64,000 nt of DNA from Marinobacterium rhizophilum (GCF_024397915.1 NZ_CP073347.1:1240001-1304000); one strand, 5' to 3'. Shown: positions 1 to 9,345, numbered from the stretch's first letter. Notes: generated from the sequence alone by a model not told the origin. Made by a program: numbers and translations.

Positions 1-22
1 GAAACACGGATATGGGTTGATA

Positions 23-1024
23 TTAGCGCGCCGTTACCAGACGTTCTTTTTTAACGGCGTCTTCAACGCTAAAACCTTCGCTTGCACTCATCGCGCGGCT
101 CGCCTCGACGATCTTGCGATCACGCTCCGCTGCCAGATCGTCGAAGCTGCGGCCATTTTCTTGCGCCTGCACCCCGGTCAGCAGCTTCTCGATCACTTCA
201 GGCGTCAGGCGCGGATCGCCCAGGTCATCCCACCAGCGGTGAAACGACGGTCCAAAGCGCTCACAGAATACGCCCAGGCCATGACCGCCACTGCCCAGAT
301 TGAACAGCATGTGCGGGCCCATGACTGACCAGCGCAGACCGGGGCCCGCATACACCGCCTTGTCGACATCTTCAACACTGGCCACCCCTTCCACCACCAG
401 GTGAATGGCCTCGCGCCAGAGCGCAGCCTGCAGGCGGTTGGCCACGTGGCCCGGCACTTCCCTGTTAACGCGAATCGTCACCTTGGCGCAGGCGGCGTAG
501 AACTGCTCGGCCTTTGCCAGCACATCGCTGTCGGTCTTGTCGTTGCCCAGCAGCTCCACCAGTGGAATCAGGTGCGGCGGATTGAAGGGATGACCCAGGA
601 TGAAGCGGCCGGGGTTTTTCCAGCCATCCTGCATTTCTTTGACCAGCAGGCCCGAGGCGCTGGATGCCACAATGGCATCGGCGCGCAAATGCGGCTCGAT
701 GCGGGCATAAAGCTCATGCTTGATGTCGATACGCTCGGGCACGCTTTCCTGCACAAATTGCGCCCGGACAACGGCCTCTTCCGGTGTACGGAAGAACTGT
801 ACTCTATCCATGGCACCGTTGGCGGTCAGGCCCAGGCGTTCAAGGCTCGGCCAGGCATGCTCGACATAATCGCGTACAAAGGCTTCGGCATTGTCGGAGG
901 GATCATAGACATCCACTTCCAGTCCTGCGGCCAGAAACAGCGCCGTCCAGCTCGCGCCGATGGTGCCGGCACCCAGAATGGCGGCGACCTTAACATCCGT
1001 TGAAAAATCCACCTGCTTGTTCAT
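23..1024 (-). CDS. L-carnitine dehydrogenase-like / 3-hydroxyacyl-CoA dehydrogenase family protein
   Basis: A 333-residue NAD-dependent dehydrogenase of the 3-hydroxyacyl-CoA dehydrogenase superfamily. It has an N-terminal Rossmann fold with GAGTIG at residues 18-23, the VQESVPE stretch near 91-97, SSASG near 121-125 and GHPFNPP with the likely catalytic His145. The C-terminal helical domain carries LWREA and a GLRWS-type segment, as in carnitine 3-dehydrogenases and lambda-crystallin-like proteins rather than FadB-type enzymes. The expected reaction is oxidation of L-carnitine to 3-dehydrocarnitine. The beta-keto acid cleavage enzyme gene at 4323-5252 and the thioesterase at 10369-10848 supply the next two steps of that pathway, which supports the role. 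It is the last complete gene of the minus-strand operon in this window. Another 3-hydroxy acid substrate remains possible. Confidence 0.75.
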   Translation of the reverse strand: MNKQVDFSTDVKVAAILGAGTIGASWTALFLAAGLEVDVYDPSDNAEAFVRDYVEHAWPSLERLGLTANGAMDRVQFFRTPEEAVVRAQFVQESVPERIDIKHELYARIEPHLRADAIVASSASGLLVKEMQDGWKNPGRFILGHPFNPPHLIPLVELLGNDKTDSDVLAKAEQFYAACAKVTIRVNREVPGHVANRLQAALWREAIHLVVEGVASVEDVDKAVYAGPGLRWSVMGPHMLFNLGSGGHGLGVFCERFGPSFHRWWDDLGDPRLTPEVIEKLLTGVQAQENGRSFDDLAAERDRKIVEASRAMSASEGFSVEDAVKKERLVTAR

Positions 1025-1068
1025 TTCAAACCTCTATTACAGCCATTTGAAGATTGTTGGCACAACGC

Positions 1069-1833
1069 CTAAAACAGGCCGGGTTGCAGGGGCGATGCCG
1101 CCGTCAATCCGCCATCCATCACAAACATCTGTCCACTGGCATAGGCCGAATCATCGGATGCCAGCCAGAGCGCCAGCCCCGCTACATCTTCAGGCTTGCC
1201 AAAGCGCCCCACCGCGTGGCGCGCCAGCGCATCACGCTTGGCCGCCTCAGGATTGGCTGCCAGATCAAAACCTGCCTCGGCCATTTCCGTCATGATCCAG
1301 CCCGGACAGATGGCGTTACAGCGCACGCCGTCCTTGCCATGGTCCACGGCAATCGAGCGCGTCAGACCATGCACAAAGGCCTTGGAAGCGTTATAGATCG
1401 CCATGCTGGGGTCCGATACGTTGGCGCTGATGGAGCCCAGGTTGATGATGACGCCCTTGCCTGCATGCCCCAGATCCGGAATCAGTTCGCGACAGCACAG
1501 GAACACCGCCTTGGCATTCACGCCCATGACCAGGTCCCACTCGGCATCCGTGGTTTGGGTGACGGTTTTCTCGACCTGGACACCGGCGTTGTTCACCAGC
1601 ACATCCACCTGGCCAAAGGCTTGCAGCGCAGTGCTGCGCAGGCGTTTAACGTCTTCCAGGCGCGACAGGTCGGCCTGCAACCAGACCACGGCTTCGGGCA
1701 GGTCCGTCGGCCGTTCCCCCCGGCCACAGCTGAGCACCCGGGCGCCATTGGCCAGAAAACGATCCACCACCGCGCGGCCGATACCGCGACCGCCGCCGGT
1801 GACAATGGCGACTTTTCCATTCAAGGCTGACAT
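1069..1833 (-). CDS. SDR family oxidoreductase (second of two in the operon)
   Basis: A 254-residue classical short-chain dehydrogenase/reductase. It has the nucleotide motif TGGGRGIG near residues 12-19, NNAG near 86-89 and the catalytic Ser/YNASK pair near 155-159, followed by the usual PG motif and a C-terminal FVMDGG. The cofactor should be NAD(H) or NADP(H); the substrate cannot be read from the sequence. It lies 11 bases downstream of the reductase gene and 44 bases upstream of the carnitine-dehydrogenase-like gene on the same strand, so it is very probably co-transcribed with them. It is clearly related to the other SDR in the operon at 5267-6031. Both may act on hydroxy/keto intermediates of the quaternary amine pathway (inference). 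Confidence 0.85.
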   Translation of the reverse strand: MSALNGKVAIVTGGGRGIGRAVVDRFLANGARVLSCGRGERPTDLPEAVVWLQADLSRLEDVKRLRSTALQAFGQVDVLVNNAGVQVEKTVTQTTDAEWDLVMGVNAKAVFLCCRELIPDLGHAGKGVIINLGSISANVSDPSMAIYNASKAFVHGLTRSIAVDHGKDGVRCNAICPGWIMTEMAEAGFDLAANPEAAKRDALARHAVGRFGKPEDVAGLALWLASDDSAYASGQMFVMDGGLTAASPLQPGLF

Positions 1834-1844
1834 GTTTTTCTCCG

Positions 1845-2822
1845 TTAAAGATCAAGTACAAGACGGCTGGATTTGGCCCGCGAGCAACACACCGCCATCA
1901 CGTCATTCAGGCTTTTCTCATCCGCGCTCAGGATTTGATCACGGTGCTCGGGCTCCCCGTCCAGCACATCGGTGAGGCAGGAACCACACACACCCTCTTC
2001 ACACAGGGTGTTGATATCAAAACCGTTTTCCCTGAGCACCCTGAGTACCGACTTGTCCGCCGGCACCTCAAGTTCCAGCCCGGAGCGCGACAGATACACA
2101 CTGAAGGGCTGGTTTTCAGCCGTGGCCACCACAGAGGCCTTGAAGCGCTCGAAATGCACCGCGTTAGCCGGCCAGTGGCTTGAGGCCGCTTCCACTGCAT
2201 CCATCAGCCCGCCCGGGCCACAGCAGTACAGGTGCCGGCCCTCGATTACCTCCGCCAGCAAGGCCTGGACATCCAGCCCCCTGGCGGGATCGCCACCGTC
2301 AAAATGCATCTGCACCCGGTCCCGAAACGGTGCCTCGCTGCGCAGCCAGTCGACGAAAGCCGCATCTTCGGCACTGCGGGCACAGTAGTGCATCTCAAAC
2401 TCAGCCCCCTGGCGATGCAGTTCCAGCGCCATGGACAGGATCGGCGTCACGCCTATGCCTCCGCCAATCAGCACCGATGTGGCGGCCTCTTCGGCCAGGG
2501 GGAAGTTGTTGCCAGGGCCCGTTACACGAATACGGTCTCCCACCTGGACTTCGTCATGCATGTACATGGAGCCGCCCCGGCTGGCAGCATCTTTCAGCAC
2601 CGCCACGCGGTAGCTGCAACCGGTACCGGGCGCATCAAACAGCGAGTACTGCCGTGTCAGGCCATTGCCAAGGTGGATGGCCAGATGGGCGCCGGCCTCG
2701 AAGGGCGGCAGCTCGGCGCCACTGTCCAGCACCAGCTCGAAGCTGCGGATCAGCGGCGTCTCATCCTTGACGGCGCGCACAAGCAGTTCCTGCCTGTCCA
2801 GTGTGTTCATGGGATTCGACAT
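1845..2822 (-). CDS. Rieske oxygenase reductase component (FMN/NAD plus 2Fe-2S ferredoxin, CntB/VanB type)
   Basis: A 325-residue phthalate-dioxygenase-reductase-type protein that passes electrons from NAD(P)H to a Rieske oxygenase. The flavin domain carries RQYSL at 57-61, the NAD domain carries GGGIGVTPI near 120-128 and the CCGPGG element at 200-205. The C-terminal plant-type ferredoxin has Cys274, Cys279, Cys282 and a fourth Cys at 312 or 313. A strong GGAGG ribosome site precedes the ATG. It belongs to the same operon as the Rieske oxygenase at 6101-7243, which it most likely serves. The domain order matches CntB (YeaX) and GbcB-like reductases. It is separated from the oxygenase by three metabolic genes, which is unusual but leaves no other candidate partner in the window. 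Confidence 0.85.
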   Translation of the reverse strand: MSNPMNTLDRQELLVRAVKDETPLIRSFELVLDSGAELPPFEAGAHLAIHLGNGLTRQYSLFDAPGTGCSYRVAVLKDAASRGGSMYMHDEVQVGDRIRVTGPGNNFPLAEEAATSVLIGGGIGVTPILSMALELHRQGAEFEMHYCARSAEDAAFVDWLRSEAPFRDRVQMHFDGGDPARGLDVQALLAEVIEGRHLYCCGPGGLMDAVEAASSHWPANAVHFERFKASVVATAENQPFSVYLSRSGLELEVPADKSVLRVLRENGFDINTLCEEGVCGSCLTDVLDGEPEHRDQILSADEKSLNDVMAVCCSRAKSSRLVLDL

Positions 2823-2871
2823 ACTCTCACCTCCGTCGATTCAGGCCAGGCGACGCCTGGCCATAGTGCCG

Positions 2872-4299
2872 TTACAGGTGCGCGATCTGCACGTGACGCA
2901 CCGAGGTATAGCCCTCCAGGGCATAGACCGACATGTCACTGCCATAACCCGATGCCTTCATGCCACCGTGGGGCATTTCAGAGGTCGCCACGCCGTGGGT
3001 ATTGACCCAGGTAATGCCGCAGCGCAGCTGTGCCGTCACGCTCATGGCCTTGCCCAGGTTCTGCGTCCAGACCGATGAGGCCAGGCCAAACTCGTTGTCA
3101 TTGGCAAGGGCGATGCCCTCTTCCACACCGCTGAAACGGGTCACCGAAATGACCGGGCCGAACACCTCCTTCTGCACGATTTCATCCTGCTGACGGGCAT
3201 TGGCGATGACGGTCGGCGCGTAGTAAAAGCCGTTACCGTTCAGGCGATAGCCCCCTGCCACCACTTCGGTATGGGACAGATCACGAGCACGCTCCACAAA
3301 CCCGGCCACCTGTTCGAGGTGCCGTGCAGAAATGACCGGCCCCATTTCCACGCTGCTGTCATCCGGGGCGCCCAGCTTGATCGACGACACGCTCTGGGCG
3401 AGATCCGCCACAAAGTTGTCGTAGATGCTGTCTTCCACGTAGTAGCGACACGGCTGGGTGCAGTCCTGGCCGGCATTGAAAAACGATGCGCCGCGCAGGG
3501 TTTCGATGGCCGTGGGTATGTCGGCATCACCGAACACCAGCACCGGCGCCTTGCCGCCCAGTTCCATATGGGTATGCATGATATTGCGCGACGAGGCTTC
3601 CAGAATGCGACTGGCGGTAGACGGGCCACCGGTGAGCGACACCAGCTCAAGGTCCTTGTTGTTGATAAGTGCATCGCCAGTGCTGGAACCGCGCCCGGCC
3701 ACCACGTTGACGACCCCCTTGGGGAAGATCTCGGCGGCCAGCTGCGCCAGGCGCAGTGTGGTCAGCGGCGTCATTTGCGAAGGCTTCAGCACCAGGGTGC
3801 AGCCGGCCGCCAGGGCCGGTGCGATCTTCCAGGCCGCCATCATCAGCGGGTAGTTCCAGGGCGCTATCGAGCCCACCACACCCACCGGGTCACGCCGGAT
3901 CATGGAGGTGAAACCCTCAACGTATTCCCCGGCATTGGACCCTGTGACACAGCGCGCAGCACCGGCCATAAAGCGAAACACATCGATAATGAGCGGCATT
4001 TCATCTGTTTTCACCGAGCCCAGCGGCTTGCCGTTGTTCAGCGACTCCAGCTGCGCAAATTCATCCGCCCGCGCCTCAAGCGCATCGGCCAGCGCCAGCA
4101 GGCGCGCCGAGCGCTCCGACGGCGTGGTTCTGGACCAGGCCGGGAACGCCGCCTTGGCCGCAGCAACGGCGGCGCCCACCTGCTGCGCTGTAGCCTCGGC
4201 GATTTCGACGATCATCTCGCCGGTGGCCGGGTTGAGCACCCGTACGATGTCGCCTTCACCTGCAACCAGCTCGCCGTTGATCAGATTTTTTATTTGCAT
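2872..4299 (-). CDS. aldehyde dehydrogenase, aminobutyraldehyde/betaine-aldehyde type
   Basis: A 475-residue NAD(P)-dependent aldehyde dehydrogenase of normal family length. Catalytic features are complete: Asn149 in PWNYP, Lys172 in LKPS, Glu246 in MELGGK and the nucleophile Cys280 in NAGQDC. The NAGQDC-TxxCR context and the C-terminal GGMKASGYG-SxYALE segment resemble gamma-aminobutyraldehyde and betaine aldehyde dehydrogenases. In the operon it sits 23 bases upstream of nothing coding and immediately follows the beta-keto acid cleavage enzyme gene. A plausible substrate is the aldehyde released by the CntA-type Rieske oxygenase (malic semialdehyde from carnitine) or a trimethylammonium aldehyde; that choice is inference. 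Confidence 0.85.
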   Translation of the reverse strand: MQIKNLINGELVAGEGDIVRVLNPATGEMIVEIAEATAQQVGAAVAAAKAAFPAWSRTTPSERSARLLALADALEARADEFAQLESLNNGKPLGSVKTDEMPLIIDVFRFMAGAARCVTGSNAGEYVEGFTSMIRRDPVGVVGSIAPWNYPLMMAAWKIAPALAAGCTLVLKPSQMTPLTTLRLAQLAAEIFPKGVVNVVAGRGSSTGDALINNKDLELVSLTGGPSTASRILEASSRNIMHTHMELGGKAPVLVFGDADIPTAIETLRGASFFNAGQDCTQPCRYYVEDSIYDNFVADLAQSVSSIKLGAPDDSSVEMGPVISARHLEQVAGFVERARDLSHTEVVAGGYRLNGNGFYYAPTVIANARQQDEIVQKEVFGPVISVTRFSGVEEGIALANDNEFGLASSVWTQNLGKAMSVTAQLRCGITWVNTHGVATSEMPHGGMKASGYGSDMSVYALEGYTSVRHVQIAHL

Positions 4300-4322
4300 C
4301 TTGCGACTCCCGTTTGCGTTGA

Positions 4323-5252
4323 TCAGAAACCAACCTGGTCTTTGCCCTTGAGGCCCAGGCGCTCGCGCGCTTCATCCGGCGTGGCGACCTTAAGCCCCAG
4401 CTCTTCGACGATGCGGCGAATCTTGTGTACCTGCTCGGCATTGGAGGTCGCCAGCTGGCCGGCTCCGATATACAGGTTGTCTTCCAGGCCCACCCGCACG
4501 TTGCCGCCCATGATGGCGGACTGGGTGGCGAACGGCATCTGGTTGCGTCCGGCCGCCAGCACGGACCACTCGAAGCTGTCACCGAACAGTTTCTTGGCGA
4601 TGCTGTACATGTGGGCCATGTTGTCCGGGTCCGCGCCCATGCCGCCCAGAATTCCGTAGATCATCTGGATAAAGAACGGCGGCTTGATCAGCCCCTTGTC
4701 GACGAAATAGGCCAGGTTGTACAGGTGACCCAGGTCGTAGCATTCGAACTCGAAGCGCGTGCCGTGGGTTTCACCGAGCTCACGCAGGGTGTACTCGATA
4801 TCCTTGAAGGTGTTCTTGAAGACAAAGTCCCGGGTCATGTCCAGGAATTCAGGCTCCCAGCTGTGCTGCCATTCGCTATGCTTTTGCAGCAGCGGGAAAA
4901 TGCCGAAGTTGATCGAGCCGGAATTCAGCGACGCCATTTCCGGTTTTGTCACCAGTGCCGCTTCCAGACGCTGTTCCAGCGTCATGCCAAGGCCACCTCC
5001 GGTCGAGACGTTGATGATCGCATCGCAGTTGTTCTTGATCACCGGCAGGAACTGCATGAATACCTTGGGGTCCGGCGTGGGCCGGCCGGTTTCCGGATCA
5101 CGGGCGTGCAGGTGAATGATCGAGGCCCCGGCCTCGGCGGCGGCAATGGACTCGGCCGCGATCTGGTCCGGTGTAATGGGCAGATGTTTGGACATGGTCG
5201 GCGTATGGATGCCGCCGGTGACCGCACAGGTGATAATGACGCTTTGAGCCAT
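4323..5252 (-). CDS. beta-keto acid cleavage enzyme (BKACE/DUF849), probable 3-dehydrocarnitine cleavage enzyme
   Basis: A 309-residue zinc enzyme of the BKACE family, which transfers an acyl portion of a beta-keto acid to acetyl-CoA, giving acetoacetate and a new acyl-CoA. The zinc ligand motif HLHARD occupies residues 47-52; NVSTGGG near 79-85 and the conserved SLNSGSINFG stretch follow. The start at 5252 is chosen because an AGGAG site precedes it at the right distance; an upstream in-frame ATG at 5318 has none. In carnitine degradation the family member CdhC turns 3-dehydrocarnitine into betainyl-CoA and acetoacetate, and the carnitine-dehydrogenase-like and thioesterase genes nearby fit that. 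It overlaps nothing and lies 14 bases below the SDR gene at 5267. Confidence 0.85.
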   Translation of the reverse strand: MAQSVIITCAVTGGIHTPTMSKHLPITPDQIAAESIAAAEAGASIIHLHARDPETGRPTPDPKVFMQFLPVIKNNCDAIINVSTGGGLGMTLEQRLEAALVTKPEMASLNSGSINFGIFPLLQKHSEWQHSWEPEFLDMTRDFVFKNTFKDIEYTLRELGETHGTRFEFECYDLGHLYNLAYFVDKGLIKPPFFIQMIYGILGGMGADPDNMAHMYSIAKKLFGDSFEWSVLAAGRNQMPFATQSAIMGGNVRVGLEDNLYIGAGQLATSNAEQVHKIRRIVEELGLKVATPDEARERLGLKGKDQVGF

Positions 5253-5266
5253 GACAATACTCCTTG

Positions 5267-6031
5267 TTACAGACGCATTTGCTGAACTTGCGCGGTCAGG
5301 CCGCCATCGAGAATCCACAGCTGTCCGCTGGCATACACGGATTCGTCACCGGCCAGCCAGTTCACCAGGCTGGCGATATCCGCGGGCGTGCCGTACCGGC
5401 GCATCGGGTGGATACGGCGTACTTCTTCCTTCAGGGTGTCGATATCGCCGGAACTGCCGAAAAAGCTCTGCAGCATGGGGGTGTCGATAAAGCCCGGGCA
5501 CACTGCGTTTACGCGAATGTTTTCCGGGCCGTAATCACAGGCCATGGCTTTGGTCAGGGCGTGTACCGCCCCTTTGGTGGCGCAATACGCAGCCAGGCTC
5601 GGATCGGCAATAAAGCCATCGTAGGAACCGAAGTTGATAATGGAACCACCGCCGGCCTTGCGCATCAGCGGCACAGCGTGTTTGCAGACCAGGAACATGC
5701 CGGTCACGTTAATGGCGAAAATGCGGTTCCAGTCTTGCAGCGAGGTTTCTTCGATCGTTTTTTCGATCTCGATCGCCGCGGCATTCACCAGAATGTCCAG
5801 CTGGCCGTACTTTTCGCCCACCGCTGCCATCAGCGCGTGTACCGTATCTTCATTGGTGACATCCAGCGCTTCATAATGCACGGACTCGGGCAGTACGCCT
5901 TCACCCTGGGCGATATCCGCGGCAATAACCGTTGCCCCTTCTTTGGCAAAGCGCTCACAGATGCCACGTCCGATACCACCGCGACCACCGGTTACAAGAG
6001 CGATTTTTCCACGCAGTTGGCCCTGACTCAT
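5267..6031 (-). CDS. SDR family oxidoreductase (first of two in the operon)
   Basis: A 254-residue classical short-chain dehydrogenase with the glycine motif TGGRGGIG near residues 13-20, an NAAA variant of the NNAG motif near 83-86 and the catalytic YCATK near 153-157. The terminal region WILDGG is typical. It is a paralogue of the SDR at 1069-1833, with similar length and layout. It is encoded second in the operon, 69 bases after the Rieske oxygenase gene, with a strong hairpin in that gap. Its substrate is not evident; a hydroxy-acid or amino-alcohol intermediate of quaternary amine breakdown is the likeliest role by context. Confidence 0.85.
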   Translation of the reverse strand: MSQGQLRGKIALVTGGRGGIGRGICERFAKEGATVIAADIAQGEGVLPESVHYEALDVTNEDTVHALMAAVGEKYGQLDILVNAAAIEIEKTIEETSLQDWNRIFAINVTGMFLVCKHAVPLMRKAGGGSIINFGSYDGFIADPSLAAYCATKGAVHALTKAMACDYGPENIRVNAVCPGFIDTPMLQSFFGSSGDIDTLKEEVRRIHPMRRYGTPADIASLVNWLAGDESVYASGQLWILDGGLTAQVQQMRL

Positions 6032-6070
6032 ACGTCACCTCATTACTTGTTGAATATGGGTAGCTATCGA

Positions 6071-6091
6071 CCGGGAGGGAAAACCTCCCGG
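6071..6091. other. intercistronic hairpin
   Basis: A perfect inverted repeat with 8-bp arms CCGGGAGG and CCTCCCGG around a 5-base loop, lying between the Rieske oxygenase stop codon and the downstream SDR start. There is no T-run after it on either strand, so it does not look like an intrinsic terminator. It could act as an mRNA-stabilising or processing element that raises the level of the first cistron (inference). Confidence 0.5.
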
Positions 6092-6100
6092 GGAAATCCG

Positions 6101-7243
6101 TTACTTGAGGGCCTGTTTATAGGCATCCAGCAGCAGGCCATGAAAATGGTGCAGTGCATGCTCGCTCAGGCCAGACCCGGAGGGGTCATTGACAATGCGG
6201 CCGCTTTCAAACGCCGGTGAATTCATGCCGCGCTGCACGCTCTCGACCAGATCAATATCCTCCTGCTGCAGCACATCGCGGATGTACTTGATCGCCTGCT
6301 CTTCCTGCTCCGTCGGCTCTGCCGTTTCGAAGTAGAAGTCATAGGTTTCGATGGTGCGATCAGGCCCCACGGGAATGACATTCAGCACCAGGAAATTATT
6401 GCGTCCGGGGTAGCGCATCAGGCAGGTATTGGGCCACAGCCACCAGACGGCGTGATCATCGCAGCTGCCGCCTTCCACGCTGTAAGCCGAGTTTTCACCC
6501 TTGGCACCCTTGGCCATATGGCTTGAATAGATGCCATGGGTGGTGACCTTGTAGGTCTCGAACTGCAGCAAGGTGCAGAAATCCTTGTGCGCATGGGGGC
6601 AGTGGTAGCATTCCAGGAAGTTGTCCACCACGTTCTTCCAGTTGGCCTTGATATCAAAGCTCAGGCGGCGGGAAAACGTCAGCTCATTCACATCCGGCGC
6701 ATACTGCATGATTTCCTGTGCCAGGTTCCCGGTCAGCTCAGACAGGGGCTTGGCTGCGGGATCCAGGCTGATGTAAATAAAACCGCAGAATTCTTCTACC
6801 TGCACCTGGTCCAGGCAGATGTCACCCTTGTCGAAAGCAACCAGGCCCTCGGTATGGGGGGCGTTACGCAGGTTGCCGTCCAGGTTGTAGCTCCAGGCAT
6901 GGTACGGGCAGGTCATGACCCGCGCCTTGCCCTCGCCTTCGAGCAGGTGATGGGCGCGGTGCTTGCATACGTTGTAGAAGGCACGCAAGTCGCCACTGCG
7001 GTCCCGCACGATCGCGATACTCTGGCCCTGCACATCGGCAACATAGTAGGCACCCAGCTCACGCACCTTTTCGACATGGCAGACCCACTGCCAGGTACGT
7101 TTGAACACCGATTCACGCTCCACATCCAGGTATTTCTGATCGGTGTAGCACTGCGCATTCAAGGTAAAGGACGCACCGGGCTCAGACTCGTCATATTTAC
7201 CCTTGACGACCTGAAATTCCTTATCGGATAGAAACACACCCAT
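6101..7243 (-). CDS. Rieske 2Fe-2S oxygenase alpha subunit, CntA/YeaW-like (carnitine monooxygenase type)
   Basis: A 380-residue aromatic-ring-hydroxylating-type oxygenase with an N-terminal Rieske domain (Cys93, His95, Cys112, His115) and a C-terminal mononuclear iron domain. The iron ligand cluster reads NWKNVVDNFLECYHC, with His214 and His219 as the likely histidine ligands. Glu211 occupies the bridging position that is Asp in most Rieske oxygenases; Glu there is characteristic of CntA. The C-terminal segment LVESVQRG and the GSGLSEH stretch also match CntA better than the glycine betaine enzyme GbcA. CntA cleaves carnitine to trimethylamine and malic semialdehyde. The ATG at 7243 is preferred over the one at 7249 because AGGAG lies 7 bases before it. 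First gene of the operon. Proline betaine or gamma-butyrobetaine are alternative substrates. Confidence 0.85.
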   Translation of the reverse strand: MGVFLSDKEFQVVKGKYDESEPGASFTLNAQCYTDQKYLDVERESVFKRTWQWVCHVEKVRELGAYYVADVQGQSIAIVRDRSGDLRAFYNVCKHRAHHLLEGEGKARVMTCPYHAWSYNLDGNLRNAPHTEGLVAFDKGDICLDQVQVEEFCGFIYISLDPAAKPLSELTGNLAQEIMQYAPDVNELTFSRRLSFDIKANWKNVVDNFLECYHCPHAHKDFCTLLQFETYKVTTHGIYSSHMAKGAKGENSAYSVEGGSCDDHAVWWLWPNTCLMRYPGRNNFLVLNVIPVGPDRTIETYDFYFETAEPTEQEEQAIKYIRDVLQQEDIDLVESVQRGMNSPAFESGRIVNDPSGSGLSEHALHHFHGLLLDAYKQALK

Positions 7244-7708
7244 TATCATTCTCCTGTCGGTATAGAGTTCTGTTCCAGCCAGACACCCTTTGTTTGCAGA
7301 GCACTATCGAGATAAATTCAAAAACCAGCGAAGCCGATTCAACAGAAAGACATTCAATCTTCTTAAGCATCAGAATTTTACTGGCCACGACTTTCGCGAT
7401 CAGCCTAAAAACTTTAATGCAGGAAAAACTCCTTTTTCCGCAACAAGCCCTGGCCTTAAATTCCTTATCAATCTGAATCCACTGTAATCCGCATGTGCCC
7501 TGCGCTCAAACGATGATTATTGGGCCATATGCATTAAATAATTTAAGCCAATGTCCGTTTTAAGGTAGAAAAATGCATCCGTTCAGCCAGCGGCTTTATT
7601 ATTCACCGGGTGGGAAAGCAGATGGAGTTCTGGCCTGCGGCCAATAAGATACATCCCTGTTTCCTGTATTAACCCGCCCGGCCACTTCCGCTCTCGCTGA
7701 AGGTCGCT
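7244..7708. other. AT-rich intergenic region, probable promoter region of the minus-strand operon
   Basis: About 460 bases without a supported gene, between the start of the Rieske oxygenase gene and the stop of betC. The part from about 7290 to 7600 is much richer in A and T than the flanking genes and has only short open frames without ribosome sites. It must hold the promoter of the Rieske operon. I see no convincing terminator hairpin for betC and no operator I would name. Confidence 0.5.
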
Positions 7709-9229
7709 TTATTTTTTGACCAGCGGAAAACGCGAGCGTCTCTCCAGGTCATACAGGCCAATGGTGTGGCGCACGTACTGTTGGCTGGCGTCGACAAAGG
7801 GCTGGAAATCCCAGCCACTGTATTTACCCTTGTCCAGCGCCTGTCCGACCATGTCGCGCCGGCGCTGGCTCCAGAGCACATCCTGGTTGAGCTGGTCCAG
7901 GTCCCAGCCACTGGCCACTTCGTAGCGGAACTTCTGCAGCAGGTCCGCGTGGGCCGGGCTGTCGGCCAGGTTGCGCAGTTCCTGCGGATCCTCGGCGAGA
8001 TTGAACAGCAGGTCCGGGTCCGCCGGGGAGCAGATGTACTTGTGGTCGCCGCGGCGAATCATCAGCAGCGGTGCCAGTGCGCCCTCGGCCAGGTATTCCC
8101 CGATCACCTCGTCATGACCGCCCTCACCCAGCAGGTGCGGCACCAGGCTGCGCCCTTCGATCTCGGTCACATAGCCCTGTTGTGGGCCATTCGCCAGCTC
8201 CACGAAGGTGGGCAACAGATCCAGTGTGGAAACACTGGCGCTGACTCGGCGCGCTTTAAAGCGCTCCGGGTAATGAACGATCAGCGGCACGCGGGCGGAC
8301 CATTCAAACCAGCTCATCTTGTACCAGAGGCCGCGCTCGCCCAGCATGTCGCCGTGGTCGCCGGAAAAAACGATGATGGTGTTCTTGTCCAGACCGGTTT
8401 CTTCCAGAGTTTTCACCAGGGCACCGACCTGGTCGTCGACATAGCTGATGGAACCGTAATAGGCGTGCCGCGCATTGCGCACCTGCTCATCGGTCATATC
8501 CGCCTTGTCCAGACCGCAAACAAAGCGCAGCCGCTCGGAATGGGGGTCATGCTCGCCCGGCGCGATCTTGACCGCCGGCATGTCGATCTCGTCATGATCG
8601 TAGCGGTCCCAGTATTCCCGCGTGGTGGTATAGGGGTCGTGGGGATGTGTCATGGACACCGTCAGACAGAAGGGACGGTCGTCGCCGCCGCGCACCTTGT
8701 CGTACAGGAAACGACGGGCATTGGTCACCACTTCCTCGTCGTAATCGAGCTGCAGACTGCGCACACAGGGGCCGGCTTCGGTCACCGAGTCCATGTTGTG
8801 ATACCACTCCGGGCGTACCTCGGGGTGATCCCAGCGCGTGATCCAGTTGAAGTTGGACGGGTAGATATCGCTGGTCAGGCGCTCTTCAAAGCCATGCAAC
8901 TGATCGGCACCGCAGAAATGCATCTTGCCGGACAGTACTGTCTGGTAATCGAGGTTACGCAGGTAATGGGCAAAGGTGGGAATGTCATCCGCCAGATCCG
9001 CCGCATTGTCATAGGCGCCGATTCTGGAAGGCAGGCGTCCGGTCATAAGCACGTAGCGCGACGGTGCACAGAGTGGGCTGTTGCAATAGGCAGAGTCAAA
9101 CACCACACCGGTATCGGCCAGTGCACTCAGGTTCGGGGTCTTGACGACCGGGTGGCCATAGATCGGCAGGGCCGGCGCCGCCATCTGGTCCGCCATGATA
9201 AAGAGGATATTGGGCCTGCTGTTGTCCAT
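7709..9229 (-). CDS. betC: choline-sulfatase
   Basis: A 506-residue type I sulfatase that hydrolyses choline-O-sulfate to choline and sulfate. The N-terminal metal-binding stretch NILFIMADQ is followed by the formylglycine site C54-A-P-S-R58, which must be modified from Cys for activity. GDHGDMLGERGLWYK near the middle supplies further metal and active-site residues. The C-terminal portion, with RRGDHKYI and the long tail ending RSRFPLVKK, matches choline-sulfatases rather than aryl-sulfatases. The divergent LysR gene at 9371 is of the type found beside betC, which supports the call. Its product choline could be oxidised by the choline dehydrogenase-like and aldehyde dehydrogenase proteins at 53-57 kb. 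Confidence 0.9.
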   Translation of the reverse strand: MDNSRPNILFIMADQMAAPALPIYGHPVVKTPNLSALADTGVVFDSAYCNSPLCAPSRYVLMTGRLPSRIGAYDNAADLADDIPTFAHYLRNLDYQTVLSGKMHFCGADQLHGFEERLTSDIYPSNFNWITRWDHPEVRPEWYHNMDSVTEAGPCVRSLQLDYDEEVVTNARRFLYDKVRGGDDRPFCLTVSMTHPHDPYTTTREYWDRYDHDEIDMPAVKIAPGEHDPHSERLRFVCGLDKADMTDEQVRNARHAYYGSISYVDDQVGALVKTLEETGLDKNTIIVFSGDHGDMLGERGLWYKMSWFEWSARVPLIVHYPERFKARRVSASVSTLDLLPTFVELANGPQQGYVTEIEGRSLVPHLLGEGGHDEVIGEYLAEGALAPLLMIRRGDHKYICSPADPDLLFNLAEDPQELRNLADSPAHADLLQKFRYEVASGWDLDQLNQDVLWSQRRRDMVGQALDKGKYSGWDFQPFVDASQQYVRHTIGLYDLERRSRFPLVKK

Positions 9230-9345
9230 TATTGCTCCTTCTTGCCGTAGCGCATCTTGTTATGCATAAATATATCTAATTGGTGTACCCTTCGAACTTG
9301 TATCGATATTGCGCGCTATTACGTAGCCTGTGAACAAGGCCACAG

